A DNA stretch of 64,000 bases, from positions 38,658,170 through 38,722,169 of the forward strand of contig JAIOJX010000001.1 in assembly GCA_022376925.1 (NCBI GenBank), written 5' to 3'. The translations under genes and the position numbers were made by a program. This document shows, piece after piece, positions 36,157 to 48,560 of the stretch; within the stretch, counting starts at the first letter, position 1, and every line of letters starts with the position of its first letter. The notes below the pieces were generated by a model. It was not told the origin of the DNA and did not search any database. It worked only from the letters and a program-made list of their open reading frames with translations. This DNA comes from Tragulus kanchil. Lineage: Eukaryota; Chordata; Mammalia; Artiodactyla; Tragulidae.

Positions 36157-37555
36157 CCAGGGATGCCTTCTAGATGGACGTGCCAGAGGAGCAGGAGGAA
36201 GGAGGTGACCCCCTCCCTGCCTGTTGGCAGTGAAAGCCAAGAAGGCAAGGAAGGGAAAGAATGAAAAGCCCAGAGGCACGCTTCAAAGTCATTTGTCAGC
36301 TGGGCAGCGCCTGAGGCCAGTGCCAAAGTTGATGGATCACCTCGTGGAAAGCTGGAGCGGAGACAGGCCCGGCCCGGGAGGCTGTGCCCCTCCCCTCAGC
36401 CTGCACCTGGAGCAGATGTTTTAATGGAAGAGCATCACAACCTTAAATGCCCGGGATGACTTGGGGCACTATTTACACCTGAGGAGAGTGGCATTTCCTT
36501 TTGATTCCAGAGGATGATAGGTTAGGAGCTGCAAGTCTGAAGCAGGGAAATGGAGTGTTCCTGTAATCTTATCCTACCCGGCAGAATGCCTGCAGAGACT
36601 CTTCTTCTAAGGAGGTTTTCTCATTTCCACCCTCGATTCTCCTGCTGTCCCAGACCTTGGGCAGTGTGCTTCCCTGGCTCCCAAGAGGGTGACGACATCG
36701 GTCAATGTCACCACGATTCTTTAAAAGAGTAAGGCATCTCATGGTTATAAAGCTCCTTCCCCACCATTTTGATCTCATTTTGATCATTATTCAACCCTGT
36801 GAGATAGGCATTGTTTCTCTCATTTTTAGGAGAGAAACACAAGTGATGAGAACACAGATGTTTGGATCAACTAATTAATTCATATATTCAGTCAAATAAT
36901 GATTCAGTACCTATTATGTGTCTGACACTGGTTAGGTTCTGAGGACATAGTGATGAAACCAGACAGCCACAGGCCTTGCCCTTGTGGAGCTCAGTCTATT
37001 GGGGTTGGCGGGGCGGGGCAGGGGAGTAAGTGGGGGGAGATATTAATACAGTGCAAATCTAGTGGCACACTATGAGAGGCATCATTACAGTGGAATCTCA
37101 ACTGGTCTGGGGGCCAAGGAAAGCATATCTCCAGGAAGTGCTACTTGACCTTAGTGCTGAGCTGATGCACGATGGGTATTAGCCAAGAAAAGATGGGATT
37201 GGGTAGTGAGTTCTCCAGGAGGAAGGAAGAGTATTGGGGAGGCACCATGAAGGGAAAGGACGAGATACTGCAGACAGAAAGAGAGAGGTGAGACAGGTGG
37301 CTGGTGAGGTAGGTGGGGCCTTGCTGGTCATGGTCAAGAATTGGGTCTTTACCCTCAGAGCCATCAGGAATCACAGAAGGCTGGCAAGCTGAGCGGGCCA
37401 GCCTAACTATTGGAGGAATTGATGGGGCAATGAGGATGCATAGAAACATACAGAAGTATATCGATTTGAGAGATATTTGGAGGCGAAATGGATAGAAAGT
37501 TCATGTTCTTATGATTCAAGCATGCTGGGGATATGAACAGAGGTAGTAGGGTGCA
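36157..37555. other. Intergenic with MIR-like scraps
   Basis: 36,740-36,960 contains MIR/L2-like text (CAACCCTGTGAGATAGGCAT; ACCTATTATGTGTCTGACAC). Otherwise unique, with no gene signal. Confidence 0.45.
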
Positions 37556-37594
37556 GTGGGTTGAATGGGAGCATCCCAAAGATATGTCTGTGTC

Positions 37595-37874
37595 CTTCTT
37601 TTGTTTTCCCCATCATGCCTCTTTTTTTAATTTATATTTTCATCCATCTTTTTTTTCTTTTTATTCTCTGGCCTGTGTGGGCCTCTCACTGCAACAACCT
37701 CTCTCATTGCACAGCACCAGCACTGGGTGCATGCACTCCAGAGCTCTGGCTTGCAAGTAGACACACAGGTCCAGCCACTCTGCGGCACGTGGGATTCTCC
37801 CAAGCCAGGGATTGAACAAGAGCCCCCCACACCACAAGGTGGACTCCCCACCCACTGGACCACCAGGGAAGCCC
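37595..37874 (-). mobile_element. CHR-like SINE, variant body (older copy)
   Basis: Diverged reverse copy (CTCCAGAGCTCTGGCTTGC; GCGGCACGTGGGATTCTCCC). Target-site duplication ATGTCTGTGTC (37,584-37,594 and 37,875-37,885). Confidence 0.8.
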
Positions 37875-38027
37875 ATGTCTGTGTCTTAATCCGCAGAAAT
37901 TGAATGTAACCTTACTTGAAAAAAGTTTGTTGCAGATGTAACTAAGTTACGGATTGAAGACGAGATCAGCTTGGATTATGTAGATGGGCCCTAAATCCAA
38001 TGATAAGCGTTCCTCTAAGAGAGAGAC

Positions 38028-38205
38028 AGGGACTTCCCTGGTGGTCCAGTGGCTAAGACTCTGAGCTTCTAATGCAGAGGGCCTGGGTTCAATTCCCAGT
38101 CAGGGAACTAGATTCTACATACCACAATTAAAGATCCCACATGGCAAAACAAAGATCAAGGATCCTGCATGCCACAACTAAGACCCAACACAGACAGATA
38201 AACAA
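38028..38205 (+). mobile_element. CHR-like SINE
   Basis: GGGACTTCCCTGGTGGTCCA head, then GTCAGGGAACTAGATTC and a CHR-like tail (AACTAAGACCCAACACAG). Confidence 0.75.
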
Positions 38206-38621
38206 TATTTCACGGGTTTTGACACCCCCCAAATTATATATATATATATGTATGTGTGTATATATATATATAATCTTTTTTTTTTTTTTTAAGTAAGAGA
38301 GAGGCAGAAGATCTTGCAGCCCCAAAGCAAGAGACGTCTGGAGCCATTAGAAGCTGAAAAAAGCAAGGAAGGATTCTTCCCTAGAACTTTCTTGATATTA
38401 GACTTCTAGCCTCCAGAGCTGTAAGAGAGTGAGTTTCTGCTGTTTTAAGCCACCCAGGTTGTGGTCATTTGTGGGATTTTGCTGTAAATGGCTACTTTTC
38501 TGTTTCTTCTCCCCACCATCTTCAAAATGCTACCTGTTTAAAGTTAGTACATTACCAGACTCTCTCTCTGTTCAGGAAATGTATGGAAGACAAAGAAGTG
38601 AGAGGTCAAGGCACTCTCAAT

Positions 38622-40768
38622 CTGTGGTCTGAGTTAAGACCCATGTGATAACATTGCCACCTTTGATCATCATAGGGGTCCGAACTTGGATCCCGGATGG
38701 AACAAAGCTGACCGGGATGATCTCTCTGACTTAACCTCATTACCTCAGAGCTCTAAGCTCATAGCCAAACTGGCCATAGACTTAACACCTAGTCCCATCC
38801 ATCTTTGCTCTGTCTCAGCATGCAAAGGTACCAGATTCGAGGTAGTATAATATGCCAGCTGATGTAAGCCCAGATAAGATTAGCCAGCAACGCAAGAAGA
38901 AAGGTTCAACGGCCCACTGGACCTTGGAGATAAACCTGCTCATTCTAGAGTGGCCATTCTAGTTCACAGGGCCTTGCTGCCTGAGGAAGGAATTCACAGG
39001 CCTCCCCTGGGGGAACCAGGGTATTTATAGATCCTAGAGGAGAGGAAGGATGGAGGCTCCTGGGAGACGTCATAGAGGATGTACAGAGGAAATGAAACTG
39101 CTCTGAAAGACCAACGGGAGGAACGGGGACCCGTGTGGCTCTGGGCGAGGCTGAAGGATCAGAAGGAAGGGGAAGGATGTAGTGAAAAGGGGCAACTCTG
39201 TGGGGTTAGGGTAACAGTAGGAGAGGAAGAGCAGGTTTTTACCTTCTTGGAGGCTCCCTCTTAGGACTCGATCCCGCTAGTGAACAGTCAATCCATTGAA
39301 AATATTTGAAATATTGCTGGTGATCGGAATTCCATTGCCATAGTATCTCTCAGGAACATACTTATGTGTCATGTGAGGCATATCTGTAAGGGAACCCTCG
39401 GCCTCTTAAATATATGAGAAGCTTTGCAATTTCATTGCAAATAAGTTGGAAGAAATGTATAAGCTGAATAAATATTTCTGGGACATTTGGAACCCATTTC
39501 CGAGGGGCAGAAATATACCCCGTTTAGCATGCAGGGGGACAGAGGTCTGGTATTCAAGCCATGAATGTGAATAGAGGCAAGTGTGCTTATGCCGCAAAAT
39601 GCCTACCTCTCTAAGTTTCGCAAAAGTGATAACTTAAAATGGTTAGTATTTGCCTCTGCATGCTTGGGGCAAGGGCCACAGGCAAGATCTTAGTCTGTGG
39701 TCTGAGTTAAGACCCATGTGATAACATTGCCACCTTTGATCATCATAGGTCCGAACTTGGATCCCGGATGGAACAAAGCTGACCGGGATGATCTCTCTGA
39801 CTTAACCTCATTACCTCAGAGCTCTAAGCTCATAGCCAAACTGGCCATAGACTTAACACCTAGTCCCATCCATCTTTGCTCTGTCTCAGCATGCAAAGGT
39901 ACCAGATTCGAGGTAGTATAATATGCCAGCTGATGTAAGCCCAGATAAGATTAGCCAGCAACGCAAGAAGAAAGGTTCAACGGCCCACTGGACCTTGGAG
40001 ATAAACCTGCTCATTCTAGAGTGGCCATTCTAGTTCACAGGGCCTTGCTGCCTGAGGAAGGAATTCACAGGCCTCCCCTGGGGAAACCAGGGTATTTATA
40101 GATCCTAGAGGAGAGGAAGGATGGAGGCTCCTGGGAGACGTCATAGAGGATGTACAGAGGAAATGAAACTGCTCTGAAAGACCAACGGGAGGAACGGGGA
40201 CCCGTGTGGCTCTGGGCGAGGCTGAAGGATCAGAAGGAAGGGGAAGGATGTAGTGAAAAGGGGCAACTCTGTGGGGTTAGGGTAACAGTAGGAGAGGAAG
40301 AGCAGGTTTTTACCTTCTTGGAGGCTCCCTCTTAGGACTCGATCCCGCTAGTGAACAGTCAATCCATTGAAAATATTTGAAATATTGCTGGTGATCGGAA
40401 TTCCATTGCCATAGTATCTCTCAGGAACATACTTATGTGTCATGTGAGGCATATCTGTAAGGGAACCCTCGGCCTCTTAAATATATGAGAAGCTTTGCAA
40501 TTTCATTGCAAATAAGTTGGAAGAAATGTATAAGCTGAATAAATATTTCTGGGACATTTGGAACCCATTTCCGAGGGGCAGAAATATACCCCGTTTAGCA
40601 TGCAGGGGGACAGAGGTCTGGTATTCAAGCCATGAATGTGAATAGAGGCAAGTGTGCTTATGCCGCAAAATGCCTACCTCTCTAAGTTTCGCAAAAGTGA
40701 TAACTTAAAATGGTTAGTATTTGCCTCTGCATGCTTGGGGCAAGGGCCACAGGCAAGATCTTAGTCTG
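38622..40768 (+). repeat. Tandem duplication 8 (offset 1,071)
   Basis: Copy A 38,622-39,692, copy B 39,693-40,763, directly abutting at a shared TCTGTGG. Two extra G at 38,676 and one G/A change near 39,013. Content is unique DNA without recognised genes. Confidence 0.9.
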
Positions 40769-41295
40769 TGGCCAGGGTTAGGACCCAGCTGACGATTAAG
40801 ACTGGGAGGCGATGGACGCTGAGGTGAGGGGAAAATCATACAGCTCGCTGAAGAAGAAATCTTGGCAATGTTCCAAAGTCCTGACAACCGGCTTTTTTCC
40901 CCCCAAATGGTCATTAGGGTCTTTTGATTTATAGAGTAAGTTTCAGGCTAGTTTCCATGTAATTAACATCACGGTCTCACAGTCAAAGTGGGAAAGTTAA
41001 TCCCTGAAGATGTCTTAAGCTTTCAGTCTATGGCAAACATTGTGCAGGTTGCTCTGGGGCATATAGAGGAGTCAGAAAGCTCAATTCTAGCCAACAGAAT
41101 TAGAAGGACAAATACTTAGTAATGAGACAGTGAAAATTCATGTTCTCTGCTGGTGCTGCGCCAAGCAAAGATCATTTGTCAAGGAGCTAGTTAGTGAGGC
41201 ATCAACTAGCAGCTGGCCTTTTCTGCTGTTTTTCAAGTTCTTGTTAAGTAGCTCCAGAGACAGCGGAAGCTTTGAGGCTCTTCTTAAAGACTTTT
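40769..41295. other. Unassigned unique DNA
   Basis: Between duplications 8 and 9. I see no gene or repeat I can name. Confidence 0.5.
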
Positions 41296-43498
41296 CACCA
41301 AGTTTGCTGCTACTGAACTTCTTTGATCATTCATTGAGCCGATATCTTAGGAAACAAATTGGATGAGTGATATTGGGAAGGTTCATTATTATGATGGCCT
41401 CCAGAAGGCCTGATTGTGGAATGAGTGTCCATGACTAACCACAGCCATTCGGAGTGGCTTCACAGTCACTGTAAGCCACAGCTGTAAGTCACCGAGGGAA
41501 AAGCAGGAGACAGGAATTAGTCAGATCTAGGTCTCTGGACCTCAGTGTCTCTATCTGCATAACGAGAGGGCTGGGATTCTTTCTGTTAGGAGATTTCTCT
41601 GAGTACTGGCCAGGCTTATCACTCTCTGGATGTCCACTTACCACTCTGCTTTTTATATTATTCCTGTTAAAATAGCAACTACCAGTTGGGGGTAGGAGGA
41701 GTTCACATCTTTGTGTTATTTCTGCTAACTCTAGCTGTTGACCCATCTCAGAACCTGTTGGACAAGCTGTGATGATTTTGCCCAAATAAGAATACTTGGT
41801 ATTTATCACAAACCCAGATTGATTATTCACATGACTATACAGTTCTTTCCCATGTTCAATAAATATTTATTGAGTATTTGCTTTGGGCATTAGCACTGCT
41901 GGTGAGAACACAAAAATGAGTAAGAGAGAGCCTTACTATCTCATACTATTGGTAGGACATATACAAATACCTATGAAAATATATAACATTTATACAACGC
42001 TTGCCTTATTAGAAGAGTCAATCACTGTACCAGGTACTTCCTAGGTATTGTTGGGTTTAGGTATTGTTAGCTCCCTTCCAATAACCCAGGGAGCTAAGCC
42101 CGTTTTGTTTTGTTTTTTTTTTCTAAATTTTGGCCTCTTTTATTGGTTTTTTATTTATTTATTTTCATCCATCTTTATTCTTTGGCCTGTGTGGGCCTTC
42201 CACAGCAGTGGCCTCTCTCACTGCAGACCACCGGCTCTGGGCGCATGCGCTCTAGAGCTCCGGCTCGGTAGTTTCACACATCGGTCCAGCCGCTCTGCAG
42301 CATGTGGGATCTTCCTGGGCCAGGATCAAACCGGTGTCCCCTGCACTGCAAGGCGGACTTTCTACCCACTGGACAACCAGGGAATTCCTGCTAAATTTTC
42401 ACCAAGTTTGCTGCTACTGAACTTCTTTGATCATTCATTGAGCCGATACTTAGGAAACAAATTGGATGAGTGATATTGGGAAGGTTCATTATTATGATGG
42501 CCTCCAGAAGGCCTGATTGTGGAATGAGTGTCCATGACTAACCACAGCCATTCGGAGTGGCTTCACAGTCACTGTAAGCCACAGCTGTAAGTCACCGAGG
42601 GAAAAGCAGGAGACAGGAATTAGTCAGATCTAGGTCTCTGGACCTCAGTGTCTCTATCTGCATAACGAGAGGGCTGGGATTCTTTCTGTTAGGAGATTTC
42701 TCTGAGTACTGGCCAGGCTTATCACTCTCTGGATGTCCACTTACCACTCTGCTTTTTATATTATTCCTGTTAAAATAGCAACTACCAGTTGGGGGTAGGA
42801 GGAGTTCACATCTTTGTGTTATTTCTGCTAACTCTAGCTGTTGACCCATCTCAGAACCTGTTGGACAAGCTGTGATGATTTTGCCCAAATAAGAATACTT
42901 GGTATTTATCACAAACCCAGATTGATTATTCACATGACTATACAGTTCTTTCCCATGTTCAATAAATATTTATTGAGTATTTGCTTTGGGCATTAGCACT
43001 GCTGGTGAGAACACAAAAATGAGTAAGAGAGAGCCTTACTATCTCATACTATTGGTAGGACATATACAAATACCTATGAAAATATATAACATTTATACAA
43101 CGCTTGCCTTATTAGAAGAGTCAATCACTGTACCAGGTACTTCCTAGGTATTGTTGGGTTTAGGTATTGTTAGCTCCCTTCCAATAACCCAGGGAGCTAA
43201 GCCCGTTTTGTTTTGTTTTTTTTTTCTAAATTTTGGCCTCTTTTATTGGTTTTTTATTTATTTATTTTCATCCATCTTTATTCTTTGGCCTGTGTGGGCC
43301 TTCCACAGCAGTGGCCTCTCTCACTGCAGACCACCGGCTCTGGGCGCATGCGCTCTAGAGCTCCGGCTCGGTAGTTTCACACATCGGTCCAGCCGCTCTG
43401 CAGCATGTGGGATCTTCCTGGGCCAGGATCAAACCGGTGTCCCCTGCACTGCAAGGCGGACTTTCTACCCACTGGACAACCAGGGAATCCTGCTAAAC
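41296..43498 (+). repeat. Tandem duplication 9 (offset 1,103)
   Basis: Copy A 41,296-42,395, copy B 42,398-43,498. It holds a MIR interrupted by a CHR-like SINE. B's end overlaps the start of duplication 10, so 43,333-43,498 exists three times. Confidence 0.9.
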
Positions 43499-43650
43499 CC
43501 GTTTTTAAAAATTTTTTTTTTCAGGTGAGGAACCTAAAACTCAGAATGCTTAAATAATTCTCCCTAAGTTACATCTGTAGTTAGTGACAGAATGGTGTTA
43601 TTCCAAAATCCAGGCGCTTAACCACTATGCTCCACTGCTTCCTAATTTGA
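41980..43650 (+). mobile_element. MIR fragment with CHR-like SINE insertion
   Basis: MIR halves: left 41,985-42,105 and right (in copy B) 43,491-43,640. The SINE is on the minus strand at 42,106-42,388, copy 43,213-43,490 and partial copy 44,450-44,605. Target-site duplication GCTAA(G/A)CCCGTTT (42,093-42,105; 43,491-43,503). Confidence 0.7.
42106..42388 (-). mobile_element. CHR-like SINE, variant body
   Basis: Reverse copy with CATGCGCTCTAGAGCTCCGG and CCGGTGTCCCCTGCACTGC. Present three times through duplications 9 and 10. Confidence 0.85.
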
Positions 43651-45557
43651 TTCAAAACAACAGGAATGTGGTGTCAGAAGTGCAAATAGGGCTTTGCTGG
43701 TGGTCCACTGGTTAAGAATTCACCTGCCAGTGCAGGGGATATAGGTTCAGCCCCTGGTCCAGGAAGATCCCACGTGCCACAGAGCAGCTAAGCCTGTGTG
43801 CCACAACTACTGAGCCTGTGGGCCTACAGACCATGACAGGAGAAGCCACCACAGTGAGGATCCCCGGCACTGCAAGGAAGTGCAGACCCTGCTCCCCACA
43901 ACTAGAGAAAACCCATGCACAGCGACCAAGACCCACAGGAGCCAAAAATACATAAAGAAATAAATGTTTTAAAAAAGAAAAGTGTGGCTTTTCCTCACTA
44001 CTGGGAACACTCACACCCTTTCTCTGTGTGTGTGCATCTCTGCCTTGCTTCTATCTCAACTAAAACTAAGTCTCTATGTGCTCTTCCACTTGTTGTTGTG
44101 CTATGTCTCTAATAATAAACTTTGTACCTGCATTTACCAAAAAAAAAAAAAAGTGCAAATAAAGTGATACATGGGCTCAGAGAAGTGAGAATTTGCCTCT
44201 CAAAGTTTAGTGAGGGAAGTGTGTAGGCTTTCAGGTTAGGCAACCTGGGAAATTTTCTTGACTTTTATTAGCCTCATCTGTAAAATGGGTATGGTAAGAA
44301 GTAGGATTATTCATGGGCATGAGGATTACATGAGTTAATACATATGAAGCATTTAGAACATTGCTTCACCCGCAGCACATGCTCAATGAATTTTAGCTAC
44401 ATCATCACCATCCTCCTGTCTCCACAACAGGAAGAAAAGAATGGGCTACAACCGGCTCTGGCATCCTAGAGCTCCGGCTCGGTAGTTTCACACATCGGTC
44501 CAGCCGCTCTGCAGCATGTGGGATCTTCCTGGGCCAGGATCAAACCGGTGTCCCCTGCACTGCAAGGCGGACTTTCTACCCACTGGACAACCAGGGAATC
44601 CTGCTAAACCCGTTTTTAAAAATTTTTTCAGGTGAGGAACCTAAAACTCAGAATGCTTAAATAATTCTCCCTAAGTTACATCTGTAGTTAGTGACAGAAT
44701 GGTGTTATTCCAAAATCCAGGCGCTTAACCACTATGCTCCACTGCTTCCTAATTTGATTCAAAACAACAGGAATGTGGTGTCAGAAGTGCAAATAGGGCT
44801 TTGCTGGTGGTCCACTGGTTAAGAATTCACCTGCCAGTGCAGGGGATATAGGTTCAGCCCCTGGTCCAGGAAGATCCCACGTGCCACAGAGCAGCTAAGC
44901 CTGTGTGCCACAACTACTGAGCCTGTGGGCCTACAGACCATGACAGGAGAAGCCACCACAGTGAGGATCCCCGGCACTGCAAGGAAGTGCAGACCCTGCT
45001 CCCCACAACTAGAGAAAACCCATGCACAGCGACCAAGACCCACAGGAGCCAAAAATACATAAAGAAATAAATGTTTTAAAAAAGAAAAGTGTGGCTTTTC
45101 CTCACTACTGGGAACACTCACACCCTTTCTCTGTGTGTGTGCATCTCTGCCTTGCTTCTATCTCAACTAAAACTAAGTCTCTATGTGCTCTTCCACTTGT
45201 TGTTGTGCTATGTCTCTAATAATAAACTTTGTACCTGCATTTACCAAAAAAAAAAAAAGTGCAAATAAAGTGATACATGGGCTCAGAGAAGTGAGAATTT
45301 GCCTCTCAAAGTTTAGTGAGGGAAGTGTGTAGGCTTTCAGGTTAGGCAACCTGGGAAATTTTCTTGACTTTTATTAGCCTCATCTGTAAAATGGGTATGG
45401 TAAGAAGTAGGATTATTCATGGGCATGAGGATTACATGAGTTAATACATATGAAGCATTTAGAACATTGCTTCACCCGCAGCACATGCTCAATGAATTTT
45501 AGCTACATCATCACCATCCTCCTGTCTCCACAACAGGAAGAAAAGAATGGGCTACAA
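43333..45557 (+). repeat. Tandem duplication 10 (offset about 1,107)
   Basis: Copy A 43,333-44,448, copy B 44,452-45,557. The first bases of B are corrupted (a deletion in the CTCTGGGCGCATGCGCTCTAG region). It duplicates the composite CHR-2 retroinsert. Confidence 0.9.
43689..44150 (+). mobile_element. CHR-2-type SINE fused to an LTR-like poly(A) end
   Basis: CHR-2 SINE 43,689 to about 43,980, then about 160 bases of different sequence resembling the 3' end of a ruminant LTR (CAATAATAAACTTTG-type R region). AATAAA is at 44,114-44,119 and the A-tract starts at 44,139, about 20 bases on. One target-site duplication AAGTGCAAATA (43,678-43,688; 44,151-44,161) encloses it all. Repeated at 44,796-45,257. 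Confidence 0.8.
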
Positions 45558-45644
45558 CAGGAAAGTGCTCTGAGGCTTCAGTGGCTGAACCTATGGGTTG
45601 AAAGTTGGGTTGTTACAAAAGCACTACTTGAAAGAGTTACATGC

Positions 45645-46530
45645 ACCCCTTACTGTTCACAGCTGCATTATTTACAAACACCAAGATGGAAGTAACCTGT
45701 ATCCACCAGCAGATGAATGGATAAAGAAGCTGTGGTATATGTTCAACGGAATATTATTTGGCTGTAAAAAGGAGTGAAATTTTGCCTTTTGCAACAACAT
45801 GGATGGAGCTGGAGGGTATTACACTGAGTGAACTAAGTCAAAGAAAGAAAAACACTGTATGATATCACTTACAGGCAGAATCTAAAAACAAAACAAAACA
45901 AATGTATAAATATAACACAACAGACTCACAGATACAGAGAACAAACTAGTGGTTACCAGTGCGGAGATGGGTTGCGGGAGGAGCAAGATAAGGGTATGGA
46001 ATCAAGAGGCACCAACTACTGAGTTTAAAGTAAATTGACTATGAAGTATATATTATATTGTATAGCACAGGGAATATACAATACTTGATAACTTTAAATG
46101 GAGTAGAGTCTATAAAAATGTGGAATCAGGGGGCTTCCCCAGGGCTTCCCCTGGTGGTCCAGTGGGTAAAGACACCGCCTTGCAGTGCAAGGGGCGCCGG
46201 TTCGATCCTTGACCTGAGAAGATCCCACATGCCGCGGAGCGGCTGGACCGATGTGTCCAATTACCAAGCTGGAGCTCTGGCGTGCATGCGCCCAGAACCG
46301 GTGCTCTGTGACAACAGAGGCCACTGTGATGGGAGGCCCACAGGAGCCAAAGAACAAAGACGGATGAAAATAGAGAAATGAAAGGCCAATAGAAGTGGCC
46401 CGCCCATCCCCCTCCCCCCCCACCCCGACCCTCCAAAAAAAAAAAGATAAATAAATAAATTAAAAAAAAATGTGGAATCACTATGTTATACATCTGAAAC
46501 TAATATTGTAAATTAGCTACATATACCGCC
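45645..46530 (+). mobile_element. L1 3' end with CHR-like SINE insertion
   Basis: Typical L1 ORF2 end/3' UTR (AACACCAAGATGGAAGTAAC; GGATGGAGCTGGAGGGTATT; ATACATCTGAAACTAATATT). Repeated at 46,763-47,648. Confidence 0.75.
46129..46465 (+). mobile_element. CHR-like SINE, variant body
   Basis: Full copy with a duplicated GGGCTTCCCC at its 5' end. 15-base target-site duplication AAAAATGTGGAATCA (46,114-46,128; 46,466-46,480). Repeated at 47,247-47,583. Confidence 0.88.
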
Positions 46531-47653
46531 CCCTCCCAATTTTTTTTTTTTAATTTTTCTTTATTGTTTATTTATTTGGCTCTGCTGGGTCTTAGTTGTG
46601 GCATGTGGGATCTAGTTCCCTGACCAGGGTTTGAACCCAGTGTCTCCACAACAGGAAGAAAAGAATGGGCTACAACAGGAAAGTGCTCTGAGGCTTCAGT
46701 GGCTGAACCTATGGGTTGAAAGTTGGGTTGTTACAAAAGCACTACTTGAAAGAGTTACATGCACCCCTTACTGTTCACAGCTGCATTATTTACAAACACC
46801 AAGATGGAAGTAACCTGTATCCACCAGCAGATGAATGGATAAAGAAGCTGTGGTATATGTTCAACGGAATATTATTTGGCTGTAAAAAGGAGTGAAATTT
46901 TGCCTTTTGCAACAACATGGATGGAGCTGGAGGGTATTACACTGAGTGAACTAAGTCAAAGAAAGAAAAACACTGTATGATATCACTTACAGGCAGAATC
47001 TAAAAACAAAACAAAACAAATGTATAAATATAACACAACAGACTCACAGATACAGAGAACAAACTAGTGGTTACCAGTGCGGAGATGGGTTGCGGGAGGA
47101 GCAAGATAAGGGTATGGAATCAAGAGGCACCAACTACTGAGTTTAAAGTAAATTGACTATGAAGTATATATTATATTGTATAGCACAGGGAATATACAAT
47201 ACTTGATAACTTTAAATGGAGTAGAGTCTATAAAAATGTGGAATCAGGGGGCTTCCCCAGGGCTTCCCCTGGTGGTCCAGTGGGTAAAGACACCGCCTTG
47301 CAGTGCAAGGGGCGCCGGTTCGATCCTTGACCTGAGAAGATCCCACATGCCGCGGAGCGGCTGGACCGATGTGTCCAATTACCAAGCTGGAGCTCTGGCG
47401 TGCATGCGCCCAGAACCAGTGCTCTGTGACAACAGAGGCCACTGTGATGGGAGGCCCACAGGAGCCAAAGAACAAAGACGGATGAAAATAGAGAAATGAA
47501 AGGCCAATAGAAGTGGCCCGCCCATCCCCTCCTCCCACCCCACCCTCCAAAAAAAAAAAGATAAATAAATAAATTAAAAAAAAATGTGGAATCACTATGT
47601 TATACATCTGAAACTAATATTGTAAATTAGCTACATATACCGCCCCCTCCCAA

Positions 47654-47806
47654 TTTTTTTTTTTAATTTTTCTTTATTGTTTATTTATTTGGCTCTGCTG
47701 GGTCTTAGTTGTGGCATGTGGGATCTAGTTCCCTGACCAGGGTTTGAACCCAGACCCCCTGCATTGGGAACACAGAGTCTTAACCACTGGACCACCAGGA
47801 AAGTCC
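47654..47806 (-). mobile_element. CHR-like SINE
   Basis: Reverse copy (CTGACCAGGGTTTGAACCCA; CTTAACCACTGGACCACCAG). The first-copy equivalent at 46,536-46,640 is cut by the duplication joint. Confidence 0.75.
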
Positions 47807-48309
47807 CCCAATTTTTTTTTTTCTTTAAAGCTTGGGTTCTAAGTTGCCAGAGGGGAATCCTTTTTTTGTTATAAAGAAACTGCGCAGAAGATGTTCCCAA
47901 TGGTGTTGACGATGAGTTGGAGCTGGTCTAGTGATCGCAATCCCTTTTTTGAACTGACTTTGAAGCAAGGTGAGCTCTATGTTGAGCAGCCAAATGAAAG
48001 TCGCTAAAATATCTCCTTGCTTGAAAGGGTGGAGCTTGATACTCCTTTGGGGAACAGAACATACTTCATAGGACTACTATCATAATAGCATACCTGCGAG
48101 GCAAACCTCAAATCCTATCATGCATTAACTCCCTGGATCAAGTGCAGTCATCAGATTAACGCCAGTAGGGATGGGCACTTTGGGGAAATGAGATAGTGAA
48201 CAGTTCTGATGGCTACTGAGAAGACAGGTATGGACGGAACAGGGCAAAGACAGGGCTATTCTTTCCTGATCAGTTCCAAGAGGTCAGATGCCAGAGCCCA
48301 AAGGTGGGT

Positions 48310-48560
48310 GGGTGAGAACATATCAGGAAAAGGAGAAAATTAACATTGAGCAACCACTGGGACTAAAGGCCTGTGCTGCATACGTTACAGGCATTATTTT
48401 GTTTAATCTCTCAACATAATTAGGTAGGTACTAGTATTACCCTCATTTACTAACTGAAGACACTTAGTCTCACAGAGGTTAAATGATTTGCCCGAGGTCA
48501 CACAACTAAAGATTGAGGCTGAGCAGCAGGATTTGAGTTCAGTTATGTGAAATTCCAGAA
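48310..48560 (+). mobile_element. MIR fragment
   Basis: TAGGTAGGTACTAGTATTAC, GTCTCACAGAGGTTAAATGA and GCCCGAGGTCACACAACTAA are classic MIR text. The right part is repeated at 49,533-49,660. 47,807-48,309 is unassigned. Confidence 0.7.

Larger units (their letters stand above)
37556..38470 (+). mobile_element. MaLR-type (MLT1-like) LTR with two SINE insertions
   Basis: GCATCCCAAAGATATGTC, GTTACGGATTGAAGACGAG, TAGATGGGCCCTAAATCCA and CTGTTTTAAGCCACCCAGG appear in MLT1 order. Interrupted at 37,595-37,874 and 38,028-38,205. An AT/GT microsatellite plus T-run lies at 38,234-38,292. Confidence 0.65.
45523..47753 (+). repeat. Tandem duplication 11 (offset 1,118)
   Basis: Copy A 45,523-46,640, copy B 46,641-47,753. 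It duplicates an L1 3' end with a CHR-like SINE. Small differences in the C-rich SINE tail. The start of the unit is also present at 44,418, making a chain with duplication 10. Confidence 0.9.
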
